Origin: Sphaerulina vaccinii
Taxonomy: Eukaryota; Ascomycota; Dothideomycetes; Mycosphaerellales; Mycosphaerellaceae
DNA: 64,000 bases
Direction of reading: 5' to 3'
Assembly (NCBI GenBank): GCA_022570795.1
Contig: JAKUDP010000003.1
Coordinates: 1,860,001 to 1,924,000 of the forward strand
The translations under genes and the position numbers were made by a program. How positions within the stretch are numbered: the stretch's first letter is position 1; each line of letters begins with the position of its first letter. A model generated the notes under the pieces. It saw only the letters and a program-made list of their open reading frames with translations, did not search any database and was not told the origin of the DNA. Shown one piece after another: positions 40,061 through 51,476 of this stretch.

Positions 40061-42231
40061 TTAACGGCGTGTGTGGTGGTGGTACTGCATGGGCTGCTGA
40101 GGCCTCGGCATGCCATGAGTGTATTGCTGCTGCACGTTCTGCATAGGCGTGATGTGGCGTTGAGCCAGGACGCCAGGCTCCTGCTGGTATGGTTGCTGGT
40201 ATTGAGGTGGGACCATGTTGATGTGAGGGTTGAAGTCGGCAACAGTAGCATCGCCATAGTACGATGGCTGGAAGAAGCTTGAATGCGCCATCATCGAGCC
40301 TTGCTGGTCTGTGGTATGCTGTATGGAGAAGTTATCCATTGGCATCGACACCATTCCTACTGGAGAGTACACTGGTGTGCTTGGAGTCGACGCAAATTCT
40401 GGCTGAGGCACGTAGCCCATTTGGACTTGAGTGACTGGCTGGTACGGCGGAAACTGGAAGTCCTGTTGTCCTGGAAATGTGTTGAGAGCTGCTTGAGCCT
40501 GGTACTGGAAGTCGCTGCCACCTTGCGGCTGCTGCCCATTGTATGCAGGCCACTGTGGAGGTGGCTGTGAGTACCCACGCGATGGCAGGTTGCGTTGTGG
40601 AAGGCCATGCATGTGGTGCAATGCTCTTGCTTGATCAGGATGAGAGGCCGGCACGAGGATCGATTCCACCTTGTCACAGGAGATGCTGTTTCCCGGCGTG
40701 CGATCGAAGCTCTCGCAGAACGATGACGCGGCTGATCTGTCCTGATCTGCGATAAGTGGCACAATGTTCTGTGCGTCGAGCATCTCGAGATCAGGCTTGC
40801 GATCCGAAGCACATCGCTCCATGACTGGCGCAGTGACTACCGACTCTCGCTTGGCGCGCTTGGTGTGTACTGCTCTAGTACAGCTGGAAGATGCAGAGCG
40901 AGGCCTCGGTTCATCGCAATCTGGAGTGGACGCTGCGGACGAAGATGTGCGTCTTTGACGCTTGGCAGTGATGGGTCTGCGCTCTTCTTCTTCATCTTCG
41001 TATTGGTACATGGCGTTGCCATCTGCGAGCGAATGTTAGCAATTGCGCCAGTGCTCAACGACATCACAAGACTGGATCATACCGATGCCACCGTCGAGGT
41101 ACTCCTCTTCCTGCCTGGCCACGTGGTACATCTGCTCCATCAGCTTTTGTCGGTGCTTGATTCGATGGTCGCCCTCCTTCGCCAGCTCTTCGAAGATCTC
41201 CGGACCAGCAAGCTCCTTGAGCCACATAGTCCAGCCTTCTGTACGATGGGTCTTGCTGGCTGCAGTGTCGTGATTGTTCCATTCTTCGAGCTGAGATGGA
41301 GACGGACGAAGTCGAAGCAGATGCAGGCAAAGCCCCATGCGCTCTAAAAGTCTCGTCAGTCAATGAATCAGCGATGACACTGAAGCAACGACTTACCCTC
41401 TCTCCGAATGTGATCTGGCTCCACAAATCGACATACTTCCGTATCTGGCCACCATGCTGGCACCTCAGGCTTCTTGCCAGTCGACTTCTCCTGCTTGTTG
41501 TTCTGGTACGGATACTTGGCCTGCTTCTTCGGACAGATGCCCTTGATCCACGCTTTGGCAATCTTCTTGTCAGCCAACTGCTGCATACGCTTGAGTCTGT
41601 CGCTCAGGAACTCCTCCACAGCTGCAGTGTTGTCAATGCGAAACGACTTTGTCTGCTTCTGTGGCTGCAACGCCATCGTCACTTTTGGCTCGACCGATGG
41701 TGCAACAACTGCTTCCGGAATGGCTCTCACTGGAGATGGACTGGAACGTGCCGACACTGGAGTACTTGGACGACGTGGTATCGCACGGCGACGCTGTCTC
41801 CCATGCTCCGGTAGACCGCGTCGACCGCGGGTCTGGACCGAGCGTGTTGCCGGAACATTGACAGTCTCACACATGGGCTCATCCGGCTGTGTTTCGGTGT
41901 TCGATGGACCATGTTCTGAAACGCGATCTGATCTGTGTTTTGACTGCTGCAGATGACTGCCGAATCTGACCGCGTCCAGGTCCAGGTTGCCCTTGACCTG
42001 TTCTGACCCAGGTAGGATGTTGCCTTGATCATCCATAGCTACCACGGTATAGCGATAGCCTGATGGAAGTGACCGACCGATCGAGTCAAGGTTCTGCGGA
42101 GCGAGTCAGTGACTGAAGAAATTTTTCCGACCTGTCGCAAAAGAACATACCGGTAACGGCTGGGTAGTGTCGCGAGACTCTGCCTTCATTGCGGCTTTCT
42201 GACGTTTCGTAAAGGTTTGTGTGACTGCCAT
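40061..42231 (-). CDS. YDR124W-like (DUF2841) protein, 666 aa
   Basis: Four exons fit: 42231-42151, 42093-41397, 41343-41083, 41022-40061. The introns are 57, 53 and 60 nt with GT-AG ends and agreeing phases; the acceptor of the first follows a CTGAC branch. The conserved domain lies around residues 150-350 and contains VEEFLSDRLKRMQQLADKKI, AKAWIKGICPKKQAKYPYQN, PAWWPDTEVCRFVEPDHIRR and, across the splice, LLRLRPSPSQLEEW. This matches the fungal DUF2841 family, to which yeast YDR124W belongs and which InterPro labels after an Aspergillus hrmA-associated cluster protein (recalled name). The C-terminal 250 residues are Gln/Pro/Tyr-rich and disordered, with AKRQRR and TKRAKR basic patches that suggest nuclear location. 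Molecular role is unknown. Confidence 0.82.
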
Positions 42232-44713
42232 CGCACGAGCACGAGCACCGTCGTCGTTGCCAATTCAGTGGATGGTGCGAGGTATCCCGGTCTTCGATAG
42301 GGCTCAAACGAACACAGGGTCTTCGTGAAGAGTGATCTCGCTGGCGGCTGCAGACGTGTCAGCCATGCATCTACTGCCGTATCATTGCTGATAGTCATAC
42401 ATCTACTGGCTTGACGTGCTTCCGTTCTACTTCGTTACTGCGATGCTTGACTCCTTGCAGCGGGGCGTCGTCTTTGCTAATGCTGAAGATCAGTATAGGG
42501 TTACTTCGGTGCATGAACGTTACTACCGTACCGTGGTCTCGGCTTCTGATGGTGGTGTTGGAGGTGTTGTCTCTAACCTCCGACTATCCAGTCGATGTTG
42601 AGGACGAAATTGGTGTGAGTGGGTATCGTAACGACTGGTTGGGTTGACTCCAATCTGTTAGTCGATCGAAAGAACGATGCAAAATGCTTGGACGATGTAA
42701 GTGTAGGACGAGATGGGGTTGATCCAGAAGAGATCGATCTTGAATCGCAGGATGCGTAAACTTTGGAGTCGGTGAGTGCGATGGGATGCAATATGAAGGG
42801 CCAAGATGCCTCCCGCGTGGACGTGCGCCGGTTTTAACAGATGTCAATGGTGTGGATCGCGTCGTCGTATCCCTGCCTCCGTACAGTGGATACACTCTGT
42901 ATGAAGTTCTATGATGAGGAAGGACTCGAAAAAATGGAGAGGACCGGTCACACCAAACACGCCAGAGTCCGTGACTGTCCACCAACGCCTAGGTACATCC
43001 GACCTGCAGCCGGTGTTCAAGAAAGCCTACTAGCCAGTCGTGCCAGTCGTACCTAGATCGCAAAAGGCAACCCCCACCATGTTGATAAACCAGCATGCTC
43101 ACCAGATCAAGTTGACGAGAGCCAACCCACGCCCGGTCTCGACGTTCCACGCTCTGCGGCAACAGCGCAGGCGAATAATGCATATCGATCTGGTGAGGAG
43201 TGGACCAGGTCTCGGGGACCTTTGGCTGGTACAAATCGCAGCTCTGCCAGCAAAGCATTTGTCGTACAACATCACACAATCCTAGAATGCAGGCTCGAAA
43301 AGATGGTCCTTAGCACCAGTACGGCGGGCACGCTAAACTCTTTCTCTTCAAGTAGCATTTCGTAATGTGCATTGACCTTGAGCCAGTGAGAGATCGCCTT
43401 CGATCTGGGGAGGGCGGTTCGGAATGTTGATGCATCTAGACGAGATTCAGAGGACTGGCCTCCCTTGCAATCTGCACGGGAAAGGCCGTGGAAGGATGTC
43501 CCTCTCAATCCGCGCGATCAGCCGAACGATGTTGTGTAGCCATCTCAAGCATGGCGCATTGACTAGAAGTGCGTACTGTTTAGGGTGGTCATGCACGAGA
43601 AGTAGGCACGTATTCGGTTTTGGACGGAGATTGTATACGGAAGTATCAGGCGTATGCTAACGATACATACCTATATGCAACTAGACTTACTCAGAATGAG
43701 TAGCCGCCAATATCGTGCTTCAAAGAGCTCAGGCACCACCTTTGTTGTGCTACAGACCCTCACTGCTGCCCGCATGCTCTGTGCGAGGAGAGGCTGCTGG
43801 TCGGTCCGGGTTGTCTTAGCGGCTCGACAACAGACATTGGCGCGATTCGCCCGCCGGCAGTGAGTAAGTCGTCACAGCTTCTCGCTTAGTTCTTGGTACT
43901 TGGTACTTGGTACTCAATATGGGTAACTACAGAGCATTGCAGTAGTTAGCAGCATGGACGCATACACACACAGACACAATTCTTTTTCTCAGGAAGCGCG
44001 CTCGGCGCCCTGGCGTGGGTCTCTTTATTTCTCAATCATTCTATGCACTTGTTTCGATCTTCACTTTGTTCAGAGTGAAGCATATGCAACTAAGATCTAA
44101 GCACAGCTGCTAAAGACCCGACTGAGTCTAGTTGACAAGGGTATTCAATTACTCGATGTGGTCAGGCGTTGTTGTTCGCCTCATCGGGCCGGCTATCTCG
44201 ATGCCTGTCCAGCATCAAGCTGAAGCAAAACAACCAACGAGATCAGATGAGATGAGATACGATGCTAGCACTTTCTAGCATTTAGGGCTTCGGCAACGTC
44301 AAGCGGTCGCCATGATGATCAGGACCGATCTGCTTAGATTCGGTCGGACTTATGATCGATATGTAATCAATTCTGTGGAATGTCAGCTCCAGAGAAGCGT
44401 CAAGGATTGTTTCGGGGAGCGTAGTCCGAAGCACCAGATTAATATACGGCCCGCCTTGGCCACCGGCGGACATCGAATGCTCGCGCTCGACTTCCAGAGG
44501 GATCCTGCCTGTAACACAGAGACCTGGAGTGGTACGGCATATGCACGTGAGCGCCACAAACGCCCAATAACGGTGGCACATGGCATTGACATCTCAACGT
44601 CTGAGGCTTCTTCTTGGTTCATGCAAACTGCTGCACAACATATGAAGGAATGCCGATGCGGTCCTTGCTGCATTGCATGAATGAAGGCTTTTGTTCATAC
44701 ATTTCGTTAACAT
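42232..44713. other. 2.5-kb stretch with no gene recognised
   Basis: This is the longest gene-free stretch in the window. Short frames occur, for example on the minus strand at 42989-43279 and 43272-43508, adjacent in different frames. None carries a motif I know. There is a triple TTGGTAC-type repeat near 43892-43914 and a GATGA-type simple stretch near 44238-44256. It might hide a short or decayed gene or a non-coding RNA, but I cannot support one. Confidence 0.4.
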
Positions 44714-47700
44714 CTATTGACTGCTAGAGGTATCTACCTGGCCCAGAAGTCCTGATTCCTTCACCAGTTCGTAGAACAGGCCCTTGCTCTGGACAAGATT
44801 TGAGGGTGTGTCAAACTCCTTCACACTTCCGTTTTGCAGCACCACGATGCGATCGCTGTCTAGGATGGTATTTATGCGATGAGCGACTGTAACAAAGATT
44901 AGCATTCCGCGCGTTGTTCAGCAGGCCAACCACTTACTTGTTATGATCGTACGATCCTTGAACATGTTGGATCGCAGGGTCGTTTGCAACATTGCATCAG
45001 TCTCAACATCTACTGCTGCTGTCGCTTCATCCAACACAAGAATGTTGCTCGGTGTCAGCAAGGCTCGCGCTAATGAGACCAGCTGCCGCTGTCCTGAGCT
45101 AAGGTTGGAGCCGCCTTCGTTAATGTGTGCGTCTAGCTGGCCTTCCATGGAAGCGATGTGGTCACGCAGGCGCGCATGGTCAAGCACGCTCCATAGTTCT
45201 GTATCGTCATGGATGTGCCCTGGATCGAGATTGTCTCGCACAGTTCCCTCGAATAGGGCGGCATCTTGAGGAATGATGGCAAGGCGACTCCGTAGATCGT
45301 GGAGTCCAATGGCGCTTGTGCTTAGGTTGTCGATAGAGACGTCACCTTCTGACGGCTCTATGATCCGGAATAGAGCCAGAGTCAGACTGGACTTGCCTGC
45401 GCCGGTCCGGCCAACCACACCTGCAAGATGTTAGGATGCTTCGAGCAAAGAAAAAGCAAAGTGCGGAGAACGTCGGGAGAGCCGCATTCCAAATAGCTGC
45501 CTCACTTCAAATAGAACTTCACTCACCGATCTTTTCGTGAGACTTGATGTTGAGACTCACGTTCTTCAACACCAAGTCGAGTCCGGGCCGGTACCTTGTG
45601 CTGTAGTTGTTGAATGAGACAGCACCCTTGGATGGCCAGCTGTTCGGCGGTCGATTCTTGAAAATAACCTCGGGAGCTTCGCTAGGTAGGCGAGCATACT
45701 CCAACACCCGCTCGACTGAGACAATGTTAGTCTCGACTTCGACAGTCTGCCGAACGATCCAGTTTAGAGACTGTGTGATCTGCAAGGCGTAGCTCATCGC
45801 CAGACCAACCAGTCCAGCAGACAGGCCACTACCAGTCGTCACGGAAATGATGGCAAAGCCCGCAGCCGCCAGAATGATGATGGAGCCTATAAACTCCAAT
45901 CGCACAGCGAGCCATCGGTTTGCGCTGATGGAAGGATAGTAAGCGCGCAAGTTGGCGTCTACGCGCCACTCATTCTCAAGGGAGAAGCGTTTTGTCTGGC
46001 GGTAGGCGCGGATGGTGCTGATCCCGCTAAGCGACTCCTGGAAGTGCGCGTAGATAGGGCTGCGACTAATGCTGTCCAGGCGTTTCAGCTCGCGAGATGT
46101 ACGAAGGTAGTACTTCTGGATCCAGAGATACAGGGCACCCAGAGGCAGAATCAGTACGATGAAGACCGGAGTCGACGCGCAAATGATCACAAGCGTAAAC
46201 ATTGCTGCAAAGTGTCAGATACATTCAAGGTCCTTCAGATCACCCCACATGACAACATACCTCGAGCAGCATTGACAAACAGCATGTTGAATGTCCGGGC
46301 TGTGGAGTAGGTTAGCATGACATGGATCATCAAACAGCCTAGGCGCGGCACTAGGGTCGGCTGCAGGTAAGCGAAACACTACTGACCTAAGACCTCGTCC
46401 ACTATAAACCCAGTTAGCGCCTGATTAGCATTCGTCATATTTGCAGTGCGTGCGTACCTTTATAGATGTCTGAAGAAAAGCGATTCAGAATGCGACCACT
46501 TGGCGTCGTTTCGAAAAAGCTCATAGGACTTCTGAATCTGTAACAGTGTCAGCATGATCCTTTTGTGTCACCCACTCGACCTGGCTTACATCGCATGCGC
46601 CATGGAAGCGTGCAGTTTTCTCGAGGCCTGTCATTTCACCTGCGTTAGCATGCATTCTCATGCAGACCGGCCCGTCATCGCCTGAGCGCCTTCGCGCACG
46701 ATGTGCCGGGGTTGAGCTGCAAGTCGACGAAACCGAAGGCGAGACCAAAGTCCGGATCTGCTCACCTCAATCGAACAGAAGATCCAAAGGATCAGAGTTT
46801 GCATGACAACAAGCACCGCGGAGCCTATGCCGAAGGCGAAGTATACCAGGATGTAGAAAGTGACATTCGGATTGCCTCCCGCAACATCATTCTCCTCAGA
46901 CCAGTGCTTGAGCCATACAGAGCCCCCTGTGAGAACATGCGTTAGCCCATCGTGTTCGTTGAGGTGGACACAGAGATCGGGATCTCATGGTCCGAGCATA
47001 TGCGATAATCGATACGCGCACGATGAGGTTGTTGTGTGCTAAGCGCATGGTGCATCGGCGACTTACCGATCTCTGCTGTTTTGGCGCCGATTAGAGTGAC
47101 CATATAGATCGTGACTGCAATGAGGTTGGAATTCTTGGCGTATTCCTTGTAGACGTCCCATTTGACTTTGCCTTGTTCTGAGAACTCCTTGCTCTGTCGG
47201 GTCTTGACATTGCCAGACTTGTTCTCTTCCTCGTCGTTGACCTTGCCTCGAGGTCCACGGAATGAGGCTGTGCTGGCACGACGAAGTGTAAGACTGCTGT
47301 TCTTGCGAGTAGCCATGGGGCCATTGCCTGAGAGAAGTTAGCTCTATCGGGATACCACGTGTGCATTGGATTCGGCGGAAAGGCTCGCAACGCATCGCCG
47401 GCATTCCAAATGAACGGTCGGCAATGCGCCGGAGAGTCAGTGACACGAGCAACTCCGCCATGCGAAAAGCTTGCGAGGTCAGAATGACCAACATCAGGCG
47501 ATGCGAATACATACCTCCAGGCCGAATAGGCGCCATCTGGGTAATGCCATCTTCGGCTTCTGCCTCCTCTTCCGGATCCTCAGGAGTATCAGGTTCGTAG
47601 ATCGTGCTTTCAGAGTAGGGACTGCCTACACCGCTGGTCCTGTCGTCTTCGTTGTTCTGTTCCTCAGAACTGGCAGTCTTGATCAAGTTAGCCACTTCAC

Positions 47701-50413
47701 CTTTCATGGCCATGAGCTGCTCATAGGTGCCACGTTCGATGATCTTGCCATCCTTGAGTAAGCCGATGAAATGAGCCTCCATCAGTACAGGGATGGCATT
47801 CGTGGCGAGGATGCGAGTCTTGGTTGCAAGAAGACCTTTGGCGCCGAGCACATTGTCGATGATGTGTCGGCCGACATGCTGATCGACAGCAGACAAGACA
47901 TCGTCCAGAAGGTAGATGTCGGCTCTGGCGTAGACAGCACGTGCGAGTGTCAGTCGTGCTTTCTGTCCACCAGACAACGAGATACCGCGCTCGCCGACTT
48001 GTGTTTGATCGCCGTCTGGAAGACTTTCGAAGTCCTCGATGAGGGCACAAGCATGTATCGTCTTGTCGTAGAATTGTGGATCCCAGCGATGGCCGAACAC
48101 AACATTCTCGCGCACAGAAGCATTCATGACCCAGGAGCTTTGAGCGACGTATGCGATGCTACCACGAACGACGACTTCTCCCTTGATCTTGTAAAGGTCA
48201 CCTAGCATGGTCTGCAAGATGCTCGACTTTCCAGAGCCAACTCTTCCAACAACACAGGTCAACTCGCCTTTGTGTGCGCTGAAGTTGATGTCGTGTAGGA
48301 CGTTGCGCTCGGCATTCTTGTCCCAGGTGAATGTAGCATCACGGATTCGCACTGACTCCTCGCCAGCGCTTGCTGCTTCTCCCTGAATGACGGCATCAGG
48401 CTGGAGCTCAGGTGCGATGAAGTAGTCCGTAAGACGGTTGACTGCCACGCTGGCCTCCACGATAGCAGTGATGACCATAGGGAGGACTGCGAGTGGGAAG
48501 CCAAGCATGTTGAAGAGCGTAAGAGCTGGGAAGACGATATCAGTCGTCAAAGGTCGGCCACTGATTGCGACGAACACTGCGAATGTCGAGCAGGACACCA
48601 AGAACGGAGTTGTATTCCAGGTGAAGTTAGCGATGGCTGTGACACCACCAATCTTCCGCAGCGTATGCAGTTCTTGGTCGTTTCGGATGACATTGAGCTT
48701 GTTCATGAAAGCAGTTGTCCAGGCGTACAGCTTGATCGACTTCATGTTGTTGAGAATCTCGGTCATCAGGCGCGTACGGGCATCTTTGTTCTTCATCTGC
48801 CTCTTCTGGAGAGTCTTTGAGATTCGAGCGATGAATCCGTTGATGGGGATCATGAGAACCATGACACCGACACCTGCGAACATGCTAACACCTACTAGCT
48901 GGTATAGCGATATCATGCAAAGTGTGATCTGAAGTGGTGCCGACCAGAGTTGCTGACCAAATTGCGCCAAATCTTGCAGTCTCTGCGTGTCGACAGCCAT
49001 GTGGTTGACGATGTCGCCGGTACTCTTCGATGCACGCCCTTCATTGCTGAGCCTCATGCTCTTCGCGTAGATCGCTGCAGTGAGGGCGGCCTTGATCCTC
49101 ATACCGGTCTCGAATGATCTCTGGAAGTACTGGTGCAGACACGCCGTTTGACTCACCGAGACAACGAACATTGCAAGTGCGATCGCAATGCCCTTGATAG
49201 GAGGTTCAGGCTCTTCGCCCTTTCCGTATGACTTGACGAAGGATATCAGAAACCTGAGCAGTTGTGGCTGTACGAAGGCTAGACAATCGGACACAGTCTT
49301 GATCATCGCGCCTACCACATATGGCCCACCGAATGAGCTGATCATTGCAATCCACAAGCTTGGCTTCTTCTTTTTCTCCAGCTGATGCTCCCATTCCTCG
49401 TCAAAAGTGTTGGCGGTTGCTCGCGTCGTGTCGCTTTTGCGCAAGTTCCAGAGATCGTCCTGTGTAAGATACTCCTTGTAGCCATATTTCATCATTGGTG
49501 TCATCCACGAAAAGGTCAACTTCGAGAAGATATCGGCGTACTCCAGCGGGCATTCGTCCTCGTCTCCAAGCGCATCGTAGGCGGACACCTTCTTTGGCAC
49601 CAAATATTCCAGAATGAACTCCGCAAGAGCCAGACCCACGCTAGCCGTGAATATCGAGAAATATGCCACATGCACCTTGAACAGCTCCTGGCTCACCAAA
49701 CTCCTCAGCTTGATCCCATAAATCAACAAGGAGAACAGCCAGTATATGAGAACCACTCCATGAGGATATCTCAGCCTCCAATGCTCCATATACTGCACAC
49801 TCCCCACAACAAACAAACTCAACAGATTCGCAACTGTCGTCCAGAACCGAATATCCTTAAACCACACCCCATCAAATCTCTCAATTTGAAACACCACCTG
49901 CGCAATCGTCGTCCCCATAAGAGCCACAATCACGCCCGCTTTCGCATAAAAATGCCAATTCTGTCCGACAGGCTGGGGCGTAGTCTTCTTGTATAACCAC
50001 CATATTGCTCCCAGACCTGCTAAGACTCCCCAAGCAGATACAGCTAGAACCCAGATGTCGAGGAAACATGGCGTCAAGTCGTAGCGATAGGGACTCAAAG
50101 GTCCCCAGCCTTCGATGTTACCGCATAGTGAGAAAGGTGTATCTTTGCCTGATGAGGCGAGGTATGTCGCGTAGAAGGTATCGGGGCTGAGACTTGCGTT
50201 GCTCTGGCGGTCAATACTAGAGCTCGACAGTCCGAAAACAGCTTGCTGGGGCGGTCGGAAGTCCACCATTGGCAATCGCAAGCGGCCGTGTTCTCCTCTG
50301 TTACACCAGAGAAGAGGTGTATAGGTAGGATAGGCGTATGTCGTGTTGAGGATAGGATAGAAAGTGACGAATGGAAAAGGCGGCAACTCTACTGACGCCG
50401 CCGATAGAGACAA
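44714..50413 (-). CDS. ABC-C (MRP/Ycf1-type) vacuolar transporter, about 1608 aa
   Basis: Ten exons: 50413-47515, 47327-47067, 46926-46766, 46627-46590, 46537-46458, 46401-46387, 46299-46261, 46204-45527, 45420-44938, 44886-44714. Every junction is GT-AG and keeps phase. The order is TMD0-TMD1-NBD1-TMD2-NBD2. NBD1 has GRVGSGKSS (about 723), LSGGQKARLTLARA (about 814) and IYLLDDVLSAVD, with Asp in place of the catalytic Glu and Asn at the H-loop (ILATNAI). NBD2 has GRTGAGKSS, NLSSGQRQLVSLARALL, ILVLDEATAAVD and IAHRINT, so only this site looks fully catalytic, as is usual in ABC-C. The TMD2 region (FFETTPSGRILNRFSSDIY, VDEVL, SPIYAHFQESLSGISTIRAY) matches Ycf1-like transporters that move glutathione conjugates and metals into the vacuole. 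Confidence 0.93.
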
Positions 50414-50612
50414 GGCGGACCTTCAGCTCACTAAAATCCGTCGTCCAAACGCGTGCATTTGGTAATCGTCTGATGATGCAGGACACTCAGACCTCGAGAT
50501 GATCCAAGCTTCTTACATCTTCAACAAGCTTTCAGCCTCCCGAGTCTTCTACTACTACCGGCACGTGCTCTGTCCTACATCTAACTGTGCATATGTCCAA
50601 TTTACGGCGGTG
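50414..50612. promoter_or_regulatory. Very short divergent promoter
   Basis: Only 199 bp separate the ABC-C start (minus strand) from the start of the 119-aa protein (plus strand). Both transcripts must begin within it, or overlap the other gene's 5' end. Confidence 0.5.
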
Positions 50613-51133
50613 ATGGTGCGCAAGCATGGAAGTCTTACAAAAGACGACGAGATCAACGAGGCTTCGTGGGTAGCAGCGAGAGGTGCGGCTGCTGGAGCGG
50701 CAAAGGTACGTACACCGCGGTGATGCATGACGAGTCTTTCTGTCTCAACGTGAAGAAGAATCATCGGCCGAAGCACACGAATACCAAGATCCGATACTGA
50801 TATCCTATAGTGGGGACTTTTCTCATTGGCAGCTGCTGGAGCAGGCTATGCTTTCTCTCCGTTGTATAGAGGACTTACGTTCCAGTTCAAAGTGTACGCA
50901 AGAATCACTACTACAAGTACTCATACCGATGCTGATGGTCGTGTTACAGCTTTCTACAGATGTCAGGCATGACAGCAGGCGCTATCATCGATGCAGATAG
51001 AAGACTTATTGCCCATGAGCAATTGATGCGAAATCGAAAGAAGATTGCTCGAGATGCCGAAGTGTGGCGTCGATATGAAGAGGACTATCAGCAACTCTTA
51101 GATGAGGCGAGTAAGGCTCCTAAGAAGGAGTAG
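50613..51133 (+). CDS. Conserved small fungal protein, possibly mitochondrial (119 aa)
   Basis: Spliced model: 50613-50705, 50811-50893, 50950-51133; the introns are 105 and 56 nt, GT-AG, in phase. The ATG at 50613 is chosen because MVRKHGSLTKDDEINEASWV is a coherent N-terminus; the frame is also open upstream. The next part (GAAAGAAKWGLFSLAAAGAG) is a Gly/Ala-rich helix followed by SPLYRGLTFQFKVFLQMSGM, together giving two weak membrane spans. The last 55 residues are helical and charged (RLIAHEQLMRNRKKIARDAE). The layout resembles small inner-mitochondrial-membrane proteins of the HIG1 type, but I cannot assign it. I recall similar fungal proteins carrying an implausible imidazoleglycerol-phosphate dehydratase label; nothing here resembles that enzyme. 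Confidence 0.75.
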
Positions 51134-51476
51134 ATGCATGTGTAGCATATGTAGCATCAAATGCACAGTCAAAGCAGGCAAGACAGGCAGACAGACAGAC
51201 AAACATCACCACATCATGCGGCCACGAACAAACAGAGTGATGTGGAGCTAAAGATCAACGGCAGCGTCGCAACCATCATGGCGAATCAAGATGGGTGAAA
51301 TCAAATCTTTTGGTATCTATACTTGATCGCAAACGCCTGACCCAACGCAGGATATCCTTCGCATGCAATGCTTATCAGGAAAAGCAATCTATCATCGAAT
51401 CCGCCCAGGTGAGCTTGGTGCACTACCGAAGCACTCCCAGTCATCCCTTCATCTCTATAACTTCATCGAGGCACGT
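51134..51476. other. Intergenic between convergent genes
   Basis: 343 bp between the 119-aa gene stop and the ARB1 stop. It includes a CAGA-rich simple stretch near 51186-51206. Two 3' UTRs are expected. Confidence 0.5.

Noticed and set aside
14174..50413. Secondary-metabolite gene cluster suggested by two ABC exporters and secreted enzymes
   Set aside because: No polyketide synthase, peptide synthetase, terpene synthase, P450 or methyltransferase is present between them; the exporters are separated by housekeeping genes.
47063..50413. Reading the first ABC-C frame as a complete 1116-aa half-size transporter
   Set aside because: After 47514 the frame loses similarity, and GT-AG joins recover the full TMD2-NBD2 half.
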